Both the position numbers and the translations under genes were made by a program. This document shows, in pieces, positions 11,070-24,136 of a DNA stretch of 64,000 bases. The stretch is from contig JAVTVY010045590.1 in assembly GCA_036873755.1 (NCBI GenBank), positions 62,001-126,000 of the forward strand. Direction: 5' to 3'. Positions within the stretch are counted from its first letter, which is position 1, and each line of letters begins with the position of its first letter. Source of the stretch: Hanleya hanleyi. Lineage: Eukaryota > Mollusca > Polyplacophora > Lepidopleurida > Hanleyidae. A model generated the notes under the pieces. It saw nothing but the letters and a program-made list of their open reading frames with translations. It searched no databases and was not told the DNA's origin.

Positions 11070-14000
11070 TGTTCGTTAAAAAACGAGGCTGAGTTGGACG
11101 CCATTATTCAACATTCAACGAGGAAGTAAAGCTCTATTTGTTATTTTAAATATTCGCCGTCAAACAAATGATGATTTTCGGAAGTGCCGGTATATATAAT
11201 TTAAATAATAACTATATACATGAACGTCACAGGACCTACTAAGTAGGGTAGGCATTAGGACTCCGACGAGAACTCAGCTCTTGGAAATCTCCACCCCCAG
11301 TTGGAATCTTGCCTATACTAAGATGGGCACTGCCCAAGTCAGAATCAGCAGTGATTTTCATCAAAAATCACCAGAAATTTTCATCAAAAGTAGGTCAGCT
11401 CAGAACGTGTTGGTAACAGTCCCCTAATGCACCTTCATGCCAAAAATCAAGGTTCTAATGCCAACGGTTCTCCTTATTTTGCCGACGAAAGGATTCAGAT
11501 GGACTGATGACTGACTGACTGGCTCATTACCGGACAATTTGCAATCTGTAGCCTACTTCGTAGGAATAATTTCAATCGAAAGGTATATTAAGCTTTGACC
11601 ATGTCAAGAACACAGATATTTTATATTTGTTGGGAAGCCGAACACAGAGCCAGATTTTGAATGTGAATGAGCAAGGATGATGCTTATTGGAAAGTAAAAT
11701 CTGCATTCAATATATAGATATAATACCGTATAGGTTTATTTTTGCTTTTGCTTTAGTCTAGCGGTTTTTCCGCTGCCTTGTTTTTTTTGTGTCGTGTTTG
11801 TTTGTTTTTGTTTTCTTTTCTTTTTTTCGCTGAAAATATTGGGGAGGGGGGGCGCATTGCCCTCCGCTACCCCCTCTTCCGCCGTCCCTGCCTCGCCTAC
11901 CGTGACGCTGTTTCGCAGTGAACTTAGTAACGAAAGGAGGAGAAAGAGAAGGGCTAAAAGTAGGCAGCTACCGGTCAAGCAGAATTATAGGCATATACAA
12001 CCCAAACAGAAGAATGGGCTGTTGAAAACTGCATCATGCCACAAAAAAATACATTCATGCTGCTATCTATGGAAGACGGATGCGGCCATCGTAATGGCGT
12101 ATTGTCGCCCTCTGAATCGGAGATAACTTAAGCTTACTATACAGGGTGCCAATGGCCGACAGAGGAAACCAAAATGAGCCATTGCGACAATACGCCAAAG
12201 CTACCGTTATCGTGTATGTATTTAAAACTGTACAGGTAATAATTAACCAGTTATTTAATGATAAAACGAAATGGTTATTTTGACGGAGGGACCCTAGTAG
12301 TATAGTCACAGCATATAGACTCCCATTTTGCCGGCGGAGATAACTCTTTGGGGCGCCAGGGGCGTTATTGGGGCGGGTTGTGGAGGTCAAGTGCACTATA
12401 GTTCCGACAGGTGGCGCCACATGACACATGACTTTTGATCTCGAATTCTTCCGCGGTGATGCGGTCTGGCGGTGATGCGATCAAAAAAGCTGCGAAAGTA
12501 GTCCCATGTCAACCAATTGACTTCCAATGTTAATGTATAGGCCCTATGGGTAATGCCTAAAAAGAGTATGGGAATAGACGTTTTGAGACCGAGGTGGACC
12601 CCTAGTGGCCGATTGGGTCGAGTGAGGTGTCAAAGTGAAGCCCTCCTCCAGGGCTATCAAGTCATGGGTGGTTGCATGTAAAAGTTTCTCCAGAAAAAAT
12701 ATATAAAAAGCGAAACACTGACTTTACCCCTACAATAGGGGAAAACCACTATCAACCCTATTCAAAAGAGCTAATATCGGTTTCCGGGCTTATCGGGGCC
12801 TGCCTATCAAGTCATGGGTGGGTACATGTTTTCACAGAAAAAAAATATAAAAAGCGAAACACGGACTTTACCTCTACAATAGGGGCCTGATTCGCACATT
12901 TGCATCTATACGGGAAAATGCCTGTATGGGGTATGGGGGGTCATTTTGCGAGGGGGGGGGGTTTACTATGGGTTGTTCGGTCTTGTTTTCTTCGTCTCGC
13001 CACGAAAAACACGATGGGAGGGGTCTCGAAGTTAAGCGGTGAAATTTTCCGAAAAGTTCACGGAGGTCGGGATAGGCCCATAGGCCCATACTGGCTCAGG
13101 GGGATAGGTCCATATTGGGAAATTCACACATGTTCATTGCGATATGGGTTGTTTGATCTTGTTTTTCTCATCTCGCCACGCAGAACACGATGGGAGGGGT
13201 CTCGAAGCTAAGCGGTGGAATTTGTTGAAAATGTCACTGTGCGCATGCGTAGTGGGTAAATAGCGATGGGTTGACGTTTTGGGGTTTAGGTGAGGCCCTA
13301 GTGGTCCCATGGTGTCGTATGAGGTCTTATTTTTAAGCTCTCGTGGAGGAGCATCCGACTGGGCTAACGTATCGTCCGTTTTCAATATTCTGCACATGCG
13401 CAGTCTGGCCGTAGTATAGAAAGCAGACATTTTTGGGGTGCATAGGGGTGTGTTTGGGGTAGAGATGGCACACTATTGGTCCGGATGTGTCGTGAGAGGT
13501 GTCATCTTGTAGCCCTCGGGGTGCAGACCCCGATTTGAGGGATGTCCATGTCATCTGTGACGACATCGGTGACCTCATCAGTACGAGTAGTAGCCAAAGT
13601 GGACAGTTTGGGGGTGCGAAGGAAGGTATTTGGTGTAGAGATGGACCATCCATATCTGTCATGCATTCTACCATATATTTGCTGTATTATACCATATCTG
13701 TCCTGAATCATACCATATCTATGCTGTATTATACCATATCTGTCCTGTATTGTACCATATATGTCCTGTATTATAAAATATATGTCCTGAATTATACCAT
13801 ATCTGTCCTGTATTATACCATATCTGTATGTATTATACAATGATGAGGGACACGTGTTCATTCCTATATCTACAGACACCACCACCACCACCGAGCGTTG
13901 ACGCCCGTCAACGCCCGGTGGTGGTGGTAACTCCCGTGGGGCGGAGCTCGGCAATTTTACATCCGGAACCTTGTCAACATCCGGGTTTCCCAGTGGGTTT

Positions 14001-17000
14001 TTTTCGTCGTTCCTCCGTCTTCCATGTGGGTACTGTGGTTTTACATCCGAGTCATCTTACATCCGGGGTTTTCCATGTTTACTGTCATGTGACCGCAACC
14101 GGAAGTTGTCATAAGACAGATGGCGCCCTGTCGGAATAAGTAGGACAATATCGGTGCGCCACCTGTCTTGTCTCAACTTCCGGTTCCGGTCACGTGACAA
14201 TAAATTGAAAAAACCCGGATGTAAGATGAGGACCCGGATGTAAAACCACAGTACCCGCATGGAAGACGGAGGAACGACGGGAAAAACCCACTGGGAAACC
14301 CGGATGTTGACAAGGTCCCGGTTGTAAAATTGCCGAGCTCCGCCCCACGGCAGTTGGTGGTGGTGTCTGGAGATATAGGAATGAACACGTGTCCTTCATC
14401 ATTTTATAATACATGACAAATATTGTAAACACAGGGCAGATATGGTATAATACAGCACAGATATGGTATAATACAGCAAGGATATGGTATAATGCATGAC
14501 AGATATGGATGGTCCATCTCTACATCAAATCCCTTCCTTCACACCCCCATATTGTCCACTTTGGCTCAGATGACATGGACATCCCTCAAATCGGGGTCTG
14601 CATCACGAGGGCTACAAGATGACACATCCCACGACACATTCGGACCAACAGTGGTCTATCTCTACCCCAAACACACCCCCACGCACCCCCAAAATGACCA
14701 CTTTACTTACTACATCCAACTGCGCATGCGCAGATTGACGCGACTTGCTATAAAAAATAGGCCATTCTGACTCTACCCCACAAAAGCTTCACTTTGACAC
14801 CTCCACGACCCATTTGGACCAATAGTGTGCCATCTCTACCCCAAACACACCCCTACGCACCCCCAAAATGTCTGCTTTCTATACTACGGCCAGACTGCGC
14901 ATGCGCTGAATATTGAAAACGGACGATACGTTAGTCCACCGCTTAACTTCGAGACCCCTCCCTTCGTGTTTTTCGTGGCGAGACGAAGAAAACAAGACCA
15001 AGCAACCCATAGTAAAATATATAAAAAAATGACCACCCCATACCCCATACAGGCATTTTCCCGTATAGATGCAAATGTGCGAATCAAGCCCCTGTTGTAG
15101 AGGTAAAGTCCGTGTTTCACTTTTTATAAAAAAAATTCTGTGAAAACATCCATGACTTCATAGGCAGGCCCCGATAAGCCCGGAAAACGATATTAGCTCT
15201 TTTGAATAGGGTTGATAGTGGTTTTCCCCTATTGTAGGGGTAAAGTCAGTGTTTCGCATTTTATATATTTTTTCTGGAGAAACTTTTACATGCAATCACC
15301 CATGACTTGATAGCCATGGAGGAGGGCTTCACTTTGACACCTCACTCGGCCCAATCGGTCCACTAGGGGTCCACCTCGGTCTCAAAACGTCTACTCCCAT
15401 ACTCTTTTTAGGCATTCCCCGTATACATTAACATAGGAAGTTACTTGGTTGACAGGGGACTATTTTCGTAGCTTTTTTGATCGCTTAACCGCCAGACAGA
15501 ATCACCGCGGAAGAATTCGAGGTCAAAAGTCATGTGACCTAGTGCACTTGAATTCCACAACCCGCCCCAATAACTCCCCCTGGCGCCCCAAAGAGTTATC
15601 TCCCCCGGCAAAATGGGAGTCTATATGCGGTGACTATACTACTAAGGCCCCTCCGTCAAAATAACCATTTCGTTTTATCATTAAATAACTGGTTAATTAT
15701 TACCTGTACAGTTTTAAATACATACATGTAAATATATCATCTTGATTATGGGCCTGCAAGTCATAACCATTTAACCCTAAATAAAGTAATACTCATTTGT
15801 ATATAATGTATAATACATAATGATCCCCTCCTGCCCACCCACCGTCCCCACATCCATATTGTATACATGTAGTCATGTTTCATGTTACATTCTTCGGAGA
15901 CGAGTGAAGTTTAGAAGCCAAAGACGTCATACTTAGTGCCGCATGCAGTCAAAACACCAGAGCTAGATACGGTACATGAATAGTTTATCTCCACTGCTCT
16001 GGGCCCCTAAACTATACAACCTCCCATTCTTCGAAAAGATTCCATGACTCTGGAGTCACATTTTCGAAAATGAAAGTGACGGAAATAAAGACCATTGTCG
16101 TCTTTTTGTTTTTGAATGCCCAATAGTCTTTCGAGAACCATCTCTAGATACAGTCAGACCCTATTCGCCTGATAAAGTCTGAAAAGTATGGATTGTAAAC
16201 TGATGACATACTATAATCATTGTGATGTTGAAGCTTTCGCATCTGCGCAAAAGACGAACCGGAAGACGACAATGCGCCAACTGTTGTCGTGTTGCCGTTA
16301 TGTCGCCCCCGCCAATGCGACATTGCGCCAATACGACAACAGGCATTGTCGTGATGTCGCCTTTCAAAAATGCGCCATTGCGACAACACGACAACGGTTA
16401 TCGTTAATGGCGCCCCGCCAATGCGACAATGCGACAATACGACAACTAGGGCGCCATTGCGTCAACTGTACCGTTGTCGTGTTGTCGTGATGTCGTGTTG
16501 TCGCCTTTTGAAAATGCGCCAACACGACAACACGATAACGGCAGCTTTGGCGTATTGTCGCAATGGCGCATTTTGGTTTCCTCTGTCGGCCATTGGCGCC
16601 CTGTATAGTAAGCTTAAGTTTTCTCCGATTCAGGGGGCGACAATACGCCATTACGATGGCCGCATCTGTCTTCCATAGATAGCAGCACGAATGTATTTTT
16701 TTGTGGCATGATGCAGTTTTCAACAGCCCATTCTTCTGTTTGGGTTGTATATGCCTATAATTCTGCTTGACCGGTAGCTGCATGCCAATTTTTAGCCCTT
16801 CTCTTTCTCCTCCTTTCGTTATTGAGTTCACTGCGAAACAGCGTCACGGTAGGCGAGGCAGGGACGGCGGAAGAGGGGGGAGCGGAGGGCAATGCGCCCC
16901 CCCCCCCCTCCCCGATATTTCAGCGAATAAAAAACAGAAAAAACGACCAAACACGACACAAAAAAACAAGGCTGCGGAAAAACCACTAGAGAAAAGAAAA

Positions 17001-17660
17001 AGCAAAAATAAACCTATACGGTATTATATCTATATATTGAATGCAGATTTTACCTTCCAACAAGCATCATCCTGGCTCATTCACATTCAAAATCTGGCTC
17101 TGTGTTCGGATTCCCAACAAATATAAAATATCTGTGTTCTTGACATGGTCAAAGCTTAATATACCTTTCGATTGAATTATTCCTACGAATTAGGCTACAG
17201 ATGCCAAATTGTCCGGTAATGAGTCAGTCAGTCAGTCAGTCAACCCGAATACCTTCGTCGGCAAAATAAGGAGAACCGTTGACATTAGAACCTTGATTTT
17301 TGGCATGAAGGTGCATTAGGGGACTGTTACCAACACGTTCTGAGCTGACCTACTTTTGATGAAAATCACTGTTGATTCCGACTTGGGCAGTGCCCATCTT
17401 AATATAGGCAGGATTTCAACTGGGGGTGGAGATTTCCAAGAACTCAGTTCGCGTCAGAGTTGTCCTGTGACGTTCATGTATATAGTTAATATTTAAATTA
17501 TATATACCGGTACTTCCGAAAATCCTCATTTGTTTGACGGCGAATATTTAAAATAAAACTTGTGAGAAACACCAAAACAGGCACAACAAATAGAGCTTTA
17601 CTTCCTCGTTGAATGTTGAATAATGGCGTCCAACTCAGCCTTGTTTTTTAACGAACATGC
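11070..17660. repeat. Body of element A unit 2
   Basis: Direct copy of 3600-10190 shifted by about 7.44-7.47 kb, with small indels (for example 3670-3700, present in unit 1 and missing in unit 2). Same palindromic plan: left arm about 11070-13940, centre about 14155, right arm about 14340-17660, with the CGACAAC-rich insertion at about 15728-16525. No genes. Confidence 0.85.
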
Positions 17661-17669
17661 GCAATGACT

Positions 17670-18395
17670 TTTCATCGCATAGCTCCATCGCATAGCTCCA
17701 TCGCATAGCCCCATCGCATAGCTCCATCACATAGCCCCATCGTATAGCTCCATCGCATAGCTCCATCGCATAGCTCCATCGCATATAGCCCCATCGCATA
17801 GCTCCATCGCATAGCTCCATCGCTCCATCGCATAGCTCCATCGCGCATCGCATAGCTCCATCGCATAGCTCCATCGCATAGCTCCATCGCTCCATCGCGA
17901 TCTTAGCTCCATCGCATAGCTCCATCGCATAGCCCCATCGCATAGCTCCATCGCATAGCTCCATCGCTCCATCGCATAGCTCCATCGCGCATCGCATAGC
18001 TCCATCGCATAGCCTCATCGCGCATCGCATAGCGCGACTTTTTATCGCATAGCTCCATCGCTCCGCTCCATCGCATAGCTCCATCGCATAGCTCATCGCT
18101 CGCATAGCTCCATCGCATCGCATAGCTCCATCGCGCATCGCATAGCTCCATCGCATAGCCTCATCGCGCATCGCATAGCGCGACTTTTTATCGCATAGCT
18201 CCATCGCTCCATCGCATAGTTCCATCGCTCCAACGCATAGCTCCATCGCGCATCGCATAGCTACATCGCATAGCCTCATCGCGCATCGCATAGCGCGACT
18301 TTTCATCGCATAGCTCCATCGCTCCATCGCATAGCTCCATCGCGCATCGCATAGCTCCATCGTTCCATCGCATAGCTCCATCGCGTTAAATTAGA
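17670..18395 (-). repeat. 13-bp tandem array, right end of unit 2
   Basis: The longest of the four arrays, about 55 copies of CATAGCTCCATCG with several higher-order blocks separated by CGCGACTTTTTATCG. It gives a 248-codon open frame on the minus strand that is not a gene. Confidence 0.9.
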
Positions 18396-18719
18396 AATGA
18401 AAGACGCGATGGCCCCTCTCGGCCATCATACAAATGACCAATCCTTGTATCTTAGAGAGCATGGATATACCAATCCCAGTGCCAAGAACGTTACGATATT
18501 CCAGGATGCAATGACCGAAAAAATTCTAAACGGGATACGAACATTCCCGGTCTGATCAAGGTAAGGCCGCCGGAGATATTGATATACAGTCCCATTTGTG
18601 CTCTTTTTAATCATATCATCGATAAGCATCAAATTTCATTATTAGGTCATCATAATTATTCCAGACAAATCGACTAGTTCACAAAAACGTGCAAAGACGT
18701 CATATATTGGCTTCACGGT

Positions 18720-20600
18720 CATTTATTTTTCGACCATAAACCGAACACTTCTGAAATCGAAGCTGAAGAAAAATGTAATTGAATGTGCTGAAATTGTAAT
18801 CGTAAATATGAGGAGACTGGTTTAGGAGGTTGCAAAAGTTCACTTACTTTTTGTTGGAATGCCGTAGGGTCGTGTGTACAAGATAACTTCCTCAATTCTG
18901 TGGTTCGCAAGACCAATAATCCTGCCATTGAATCCATTATTGAGTAAAGACGTACAAAGAGTTACATTTCCAGAATAATTGAAGATCTTTCTTCCATCAT
19001 TTTTAATTTTTGCAATTTTTTCCTTCATTTTAGTCGCAAGATTCTTTTCCCCGATCTGTTATTTTTTAACCATGGATCGCTTCCTAGTATAAAAGAGATT
19101 GGTTTTTGATAGAAACGACCAGGTTTAGAGATAATCAAAAACTATCTTTAATAAAGTTTTACAACGCATTTAGGATGGTCGGGAATTTTAATTTGATGAA
19201 TATTTTTAACCGTTTCTCGGCTTCAATTCGCCTTGGACGTTCTTGCTGATGCGCCCAACAAAGTGCACAAATTTCTTCTTATCTTCGTAATCTTAGTCAG
19301 TGGAAAACTGCTTCATATTCAAATTGCGATGTTCGTTCATTGTGCGAAACCCAAATTCTTCGCAGTTAAAGCAGAATAAGACGTTACTAATCTCAACGGA
19401 ATGATTCAAAATGAATGTGGACTTCACGGAGAAATCTGACTATCCACCTTATATGTTGACCTATCTTTCAATTCCCGACGTAATTTGCATCAGGGTCCGT
19501 GGGAAGTTGTTTGCAGTTTACCATCCTTGCAGAATATTGAATGTAGCCCTGTCCCCCCAGACGCTGGTGCGTCATTTGTTGTTTCTTTTGGTTTTCTTAT
19601 GAATCATTGTCCAAGTGCAATCTTTTAGCTCCTGTTCGGTAACTGGAATGGAGGACCGCCTATTATCAGGTTCCATGGAGAGTACGGTACATGCACCAAG
19701 GTGTCCTGTGTAGGTACGCCAGTCCAATCGTCAACCGTAATATCACTCTTATCCTAACGATCATCATTTCAATCGATCGTTTTCTGCAGGTGTCTTCGTT
19801 AAGTGGAGATTGCCCCAATGTCGGATGTCACGGGACCAATCGGATGTGACCATTTGGCAAACGCCCTAATATACTCAGATAGCACCCGTTACCGCAAGAG
19901 CAGGAGTTTCTACGTATGATCGTGCCATGCGTTTGGATGATGGCTCGACCAATAAACTGTAAATATTTCCTACCAGCTTTGTGATCCCATCCTATTTTAG
20001 ACTGCGTAACATCCAAATTTCTGTGTTCGTCCATCCCTCTAAAACCGAAGATTTTAGTCCCAGAGCTGATTCTCGGCCGCACGTTTGACGGATACACCAA
20101 CACCTCCTTCATCCAAGAGTCAATGGCCGAACGAAAGTCAGGGAACCTGTTATCATCCTGTTCTAGAAGCTAAAGTTCAATTTTCCTCTATCGGTTTTCA
20201 ACTGTTTCTGGACACCTGACGCTATTTGCATCAGAGTTTTTGGTGGATACGGCTTGCCATCTTTGCGAGCTATTTCTACTCTAAATCTAGCCATCCAAAA
20301 ATCTAGAATATCAAGATCGGCTATAGCACTTGGAGACATAGGAACTGACATACTGCTTTCGAAATAAGTTTCTGGTTGGGTAATCCGGTATGCAGCCCAT
20401 TCTTGCCAAACATTGATATCCCACTTGTTGTTCCGAAGTGGTTTTTTCTGGGATTGTTGCCCCAGCACGATCTTTCATGTTTTGTTCAGTAACGGTGTGT
20501 GAAAAACGACGACTTTTGGTTTCAGATGGTAAGATTTGCTGAGTGGGAAATGCTAAGCAAGTTCTCAAACGTCACATCATCATCCTCCCACACAATGTTA
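18720..20600 (-). pseudogene. Crypton-type tyrosine recombinase-like pseudogene (ZMYM2/QRICH1/KIAA1958-like), copy L
   Basis: Read on the minus strand from about 20,570, blocks of the DUF3504-type domain appear in order: a VTEQNMK segment and WQEWAAYR (20,390-20,520), LDILDFWMARFRVEIARKDG then YPPKTL (20,200-20,330), IFGFRGMDEHRNLD (about 20,020-20,060), and a C-terminal block with FNYSGNVTLCTSLL and EEVILYTRP (18,860-18,990). These resemble Crypton-derived genes. Several frame changes separate the blocks. The expected HxxR of the recombinase active site reads Y..N, although a Tyr in the expected C-terminal place remains. It is non-functional as sequenced. The same array recurs, split by element B, in the other duplicated block. 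Confidence 0.65.
20313..20335. other. Empty insertion site corresponding to element B
   Basis: Here GGCTATAGCACTTGGAGA is continuous. In the paralogous block the same sequence is split after TATAGC by the 12.2-kb element B, with TATAGC repeated on its far side. This fixes both ends of element B. Confidence 0.9.
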
Positions 20601-20973
20601 AAATATGGCATATCTAAATCACTGTCCATCTTGTTCCGAGAAAGTTTGCACTTGTAATGGTAAGATTATGTTATTGGGAGGACTTTAAAATAGAAGATGC
20701 CACGTGTCCATGTCCATTTCCAATTAAGCCCGATTGAGATTGACCAATCGTCTGGCGAGGGGCGTGGTCTAAGTCAGTTAGATCACGCACAGCTTTTTCT
20801 CACGAGAAGAGGTGATCTAACTATTACTGAGAACTGATTATCAAGTTCTATCAAAGTCAGTCTATGTAAACCAAGATGGTATATCAGGAAAGATATCCGT
20901 GATATCCGAGATTACTGAGATTGTATGAAGGTATGCCTTGTCGTGTCGCCAGGCATTTCACTTCGCTGAACGT
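20601..20973. other. Duplicated spacer before GPCR copy 2
   Basis: Non-coding. It matches 44486-44880 in front of GPCR copy 4, including the palindrome-like GTTAGATCACGC / AGAGGTGATCTAAC words. No promoter or gene is assigned. Confidence 0.5.
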
Positions 20974-20982
20974 GCAGAAAGG

Positions 20983-21474
20983 TAGCTAAGATTCATAGCG
21001 TCTCCCTTCCCTCACCGCTATGCCGACGACAAATACATTTCCCTGGTGGTAACTCGAACATCTCCATGGCGCACTTATTATTACCTTTGCGCCCTATTGG
21101 ACCTTCATTAACTTGAGAAAATGGGCCGCCATGAATAAAAATACAGAAATGGCAGACTAGCTGGCCCTTCGTTGGTCATATATTAATTACAGACGTTAAA
21201 ATTATCCCTATGGAGCCTCAAAATCACCTGAAATCGAGGGTCAAGAAGATGGGCATTTCCGTCATTATTGACCCCGTGTATACAGGGGATGATGATCACA
21301 ACATCGATTATGGTATTTTTATTCATGGCGGCCCATTTTCTCAAGTTAATGAAGGTCCAATAGGGCGCAAAGGTAATAATAAGTGCGCCATGGAGATGTT
21401 CGAGTTACCACCAGGGAAATGTATTTGTCGTCGGCATAGCGGAGAGGGAAGGGAGACGCTATGAATCTTAGCTA
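20983..21474. mobile_element. Mutator-like foldback element in the 3' end of GPCR copy 2
   Basis: A 492-bp insertion with about 165-bp inverted arms, terminal TAGCTAAGATTCATAGCGTC and its inverse, and a perfect 9-bp duplication GCAGAAAGG (20974-20982 and 21475-21483). The 9-bp duplication and long inverted arms fit a non-autonomous Mutator-like (MULE) foldback. It splits the codons of the cysteine-rich tail of GPCR copy 2. The centre (about 150 bp) has no coding content. Copies 1, 3 and 4 keep the uninterrupted site. Confidence 0.85.
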
Positions 21475-21483
21475 GCAGAAAGG

Positions 21484-22353
21484 CAGCAAAGTCGTTTACG
21501 GTAACTCCGACGAAAATCCTCTTAGAGAAATGCGTACAGGATTGGATTCAGGCAACTGTTCAAATGAGCAAGGCAATTTGAAGCTATTATCACCGCTATG
21601 AATTCTACTGTGCCTGGATTTTGGCCAAAGCTCATAATAAAAAAACATGACCTGAATGGGTAGCCAACAAATTACAAATACGCCGACGACAACCACGACC
21701 ATCCGTGTGATCTTTCGGTTAACGCTTTCCGTAGGGCACATGCGCTCAACTGTGCAGGTTGCCCCGGGTAATGATGCAACTCTACGTTGCAGTCGTTTCA
21801 GTACGAGTCCATACAGTACACAAAAAATCACCAGAGGGATGAAAAATCCAAACGCAAAGAAGAATCCATGAAATATTTTCACCGTGTATCTTGTTGTATC
21901 TTGGTACATGGGAATATTGATACAAATTGATCTGTTTTCTCCATTGAAGACGTAATCCAGTTTGTCATACTGTACCAGAAGTGGTATGTTAGCCAGTAGA
22001 ATAATGACCCAGGTAATGATAATGAGGATGTATGTATTTCTCTCTGTGAACAGGGTCACTGAGCGGAGAGCGTGAAGTACCGCGTAGTACCGCACCAAAG
22101 ACATCAGAACAAGGGTATAAACGCACACATACATCATATAATTGACTACTTTGCACCCAATAACTCCAAATCAGCCACTGCCAAACTCATAACAAGGATG
22201 TTCGTACTTCGTATAAGTTTGTCGGATAACACAACCACTATCACTAACAGGTTCCCGATCAGACCGATGAGAACGATCATACCAAATACTACTGGTACAA
22301 TAATACCGACAAAGACGCTCGAAATCAGCTATTACAACTGTTACATTCTTCAT
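21484..22353 (-). pseudogene. Allatostatin-A/galanin receptor-like GPCR, copy 2 (pseudogene)
   Basis: Long homology to copies 3 and 4, with TM3 end to TM6 in frame (21,640-22,137): VRY in place of DRY, ECL2 with the conserved Cys (NRSICINIP), and CWLPIQV of TM6. Breaks: a one-base insertion just after the FERL codons near the N-terminus (about 22,312); loss of about 100 bp covering TM2-TM3, identical to the loss in copy 1; a frame change at the start of TM7 (about 21,640); and the foldback insertion in the C-terminal tail. Non-functional. Confidence 0.85.
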
Positions 22354-23837
22354 AATGTTAAGAAACGAATGAATGATGCCCCTCTATTTGAATAAATCGT
22401 CCCCAAATTCAGTGCTGAACAATATGTTGGTGATCTTTCTTATACTGTGTCTGTGTTTTGACGAAGGCAATGGAAATTGTTTGACAGTATTATAGAGAGA
22501 AGCAAGAATGACACGCTGAATATATATCATGTCGTTATGGTAATATATATACACCAAGGTTTGGCCTTTAAAGGTTCTTCGAAATGGTCTCTACACATCA
22601 TCATTTCTTGATGCTAAATTGTTGCAAGAGACATTTACTAGCGGTTCACTGTTTCTGGGAATAGTCGAAGTGTTTGAAATACGACCGAACCCTTCATTAC
22701 CACGCCTGTTTGGAAACGGTGAAGATCGTGACCAGCTGATCAATGACGTCAGAGTCTGATTACGATAGTTAGTATCGAGTAATCGTAGCGAATTCTCCAA
22801 TTTTGAAATCAGAGTCTTCCAGTCCTGATTACAATGTTGTTACCAAAACTCTGATATATATACTCTGATACCCATAGATATATAGCTGAGAATTAGAGCG
22901 TAAATGAATATTTAGAAATCTTGATACTTTCCTGGTAGAAATGAAGGTGCACCAGCCAAGCAGTATCTGTGGAAAAGGCCACAAAAAAAAAAAAAAATTA
23001 TTTCTTATAAACTAATTATGTGACATACCGTAATCATACCCCGCCTGTCACAGATAGTGGTATACGCCTCGAACCGCTTAGGCCAGGAAGGGTTAAACAT
23101 GCAGAGAAAGCAAAGTACGTACTGGGGTATTTGGTAGAACCTTTATAATAATTGCCGTAAGGCGAATGACAAACACCAACATCGATCTCCAGATGCGCCA
23201 GGAGAGGTCTTGTACTATCCCATATTTAATAAATTATATTATTTTGCAGTGTTGGTATTAATTCCAGTCTCTAGAGGCGCCATATATCATGCAATATTGG
23301 TTGAGTATTATTACTTTGGGAACGCACTGTCGACTCAAAAACTTCTCGATGTCCAGCAGACCACGTATGTTTAGATGGATAAATGGCCCCATAACAGGTG
23401 CGGTAGAAGTGACAAAAACAAAATATTGCATATACAAGAAATTGTTCAAATGGCATGAAGTACAATATTATATCGTATACATGCACTTAGAAAAATGTCA
23501 AGGCACTGAGTCTCATGATTCTCGAGTAACGGGACCGTGAAGTAGTGCTTTCGTGCAAAGTAGTTGATTCTGAGGTGAAAACAATTCTTATTGTTCTCTA
23601 TAAACATATGACGATAAGTGATAACCAGAACCAGATTTGGTCTACGACTACGTATTGGAACATCGAGTATGCTGTATCAAGCTAGTTCGGGTTATCTTTT
23701 ATCTTCATATGTTTTCAGAAAGAAATATGAGGTCTTTTTTGCCTCAAAATTGGCAATTTTGTACGAATGCACTACTTCACGGCCCTGTTATTGGAGAATG
23801 AGGAAACTCAGTGCCTTGAAACTTTTCTGAGTATACA
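22354..23837. other. GPCR copy 2 5' flank, non-coding
   Basis: Matches 1116-2070 up to about 23,360, then unique AT-rich sequence. Poly-A run near 22,985. The small open frames here are not conserved between the copies. Confidence 0.5.
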
Positions 23838-24012
23838 AGGAGTGAGTGAGTGAGTAGGATTTAACGTCGTTTTCAACATTGTTTCAGTCATATCACGACG
23901 GTGCCTACATGTACCAGAACACGAGAGTGTCCACAGTTCCTATTATTCTGGACACTGATCAGCCCAGTCAGTACAGCACCCGGTCACCCATCCAAGTATT
24001 GACCGATCTGAG
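23838..24012 (-). mobile_element. 5S rRNA-derived SINE (truncated)
   Basis: The minus strand opens with a stretch resembling the 3' half of 5S rRNA: AATACTTGGATGGGTGACC then GGGTGCTGTA, lacking about 13 bases of the 5S loop between them. This is followed by a body ending in CGTCGTGATATGACTGAAAC and a CTCAC-repeat tail (the plus strand reads GAGTGAGTGAGTGAGTAGG). The body and tail match the interrupted SINE at 51518/59643. The box C region of the 5S internal promoter is recognisable and the upstream 5S part is missing. Confidence 0.75.
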
Positions 24013-24136
24013 TATACAATATAATAGTGTACTTCATACCAACTGACCAATTTTGTGTATATGCAATATTATATTTTTGGCAGTTCTACTGCACCTGTTC
24101 TGTGGCCATTTATCCATCTAAACATACGTGGTTCTT

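Larger units (their letters stand above)
3413..18430. mobile_element. Element A: dimeric giant palindromic (long-TIR) element
   Basis: A 15,018-bp insertion flanked by a perfect 6-bp duplication CAAATG (3407-3412 and 18431-18436). Outer ends are TATGATGGCCGAGAGG... and its exact inverse. It is a head-to-tail dimer of one roughly 7.5-kb unit: unit 1 about 3413-10665 and unit 2 about 10660-18430, offset about 7,467 bp and nearly identical by eye. Each unit is itself an imperfect palindrome centred near 6,690 and 14,155. Inner arm modules (Cgcggtgatgcggt block, CRE pairs, GCGCATGCGC block) are shared with elements B and C. No gene of element C is recognisable, so it is a non-autonomous relative. 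The uninterrupted site is preserved at 27202-27208 in the paralogous block. Confidence 0.9.

Noticed and set aside
10167..11129. Long open frames on both strands with ELCDGAMRWSYAM-type repeats (also 17,635-18,381)
   Set aside because: They come from the 13-bp array, which is open in every frame. No start context, promoter or non-repeat part supports a protein.
18840..18860. Splice donor (GTAAGTGA on the minus strand) for a spliced recombinase gene
   Set aside because: A frame change at the same place explains the transition to the FQQKVS-type segment, and the rest of the gene is broken. Not enough support for an intron.
23938..24012. A genuine 5S rRNA gene
   Set aside because: Only the 3' half is present, with an internal deletion, and it is joined directly to a SINE body and tail.
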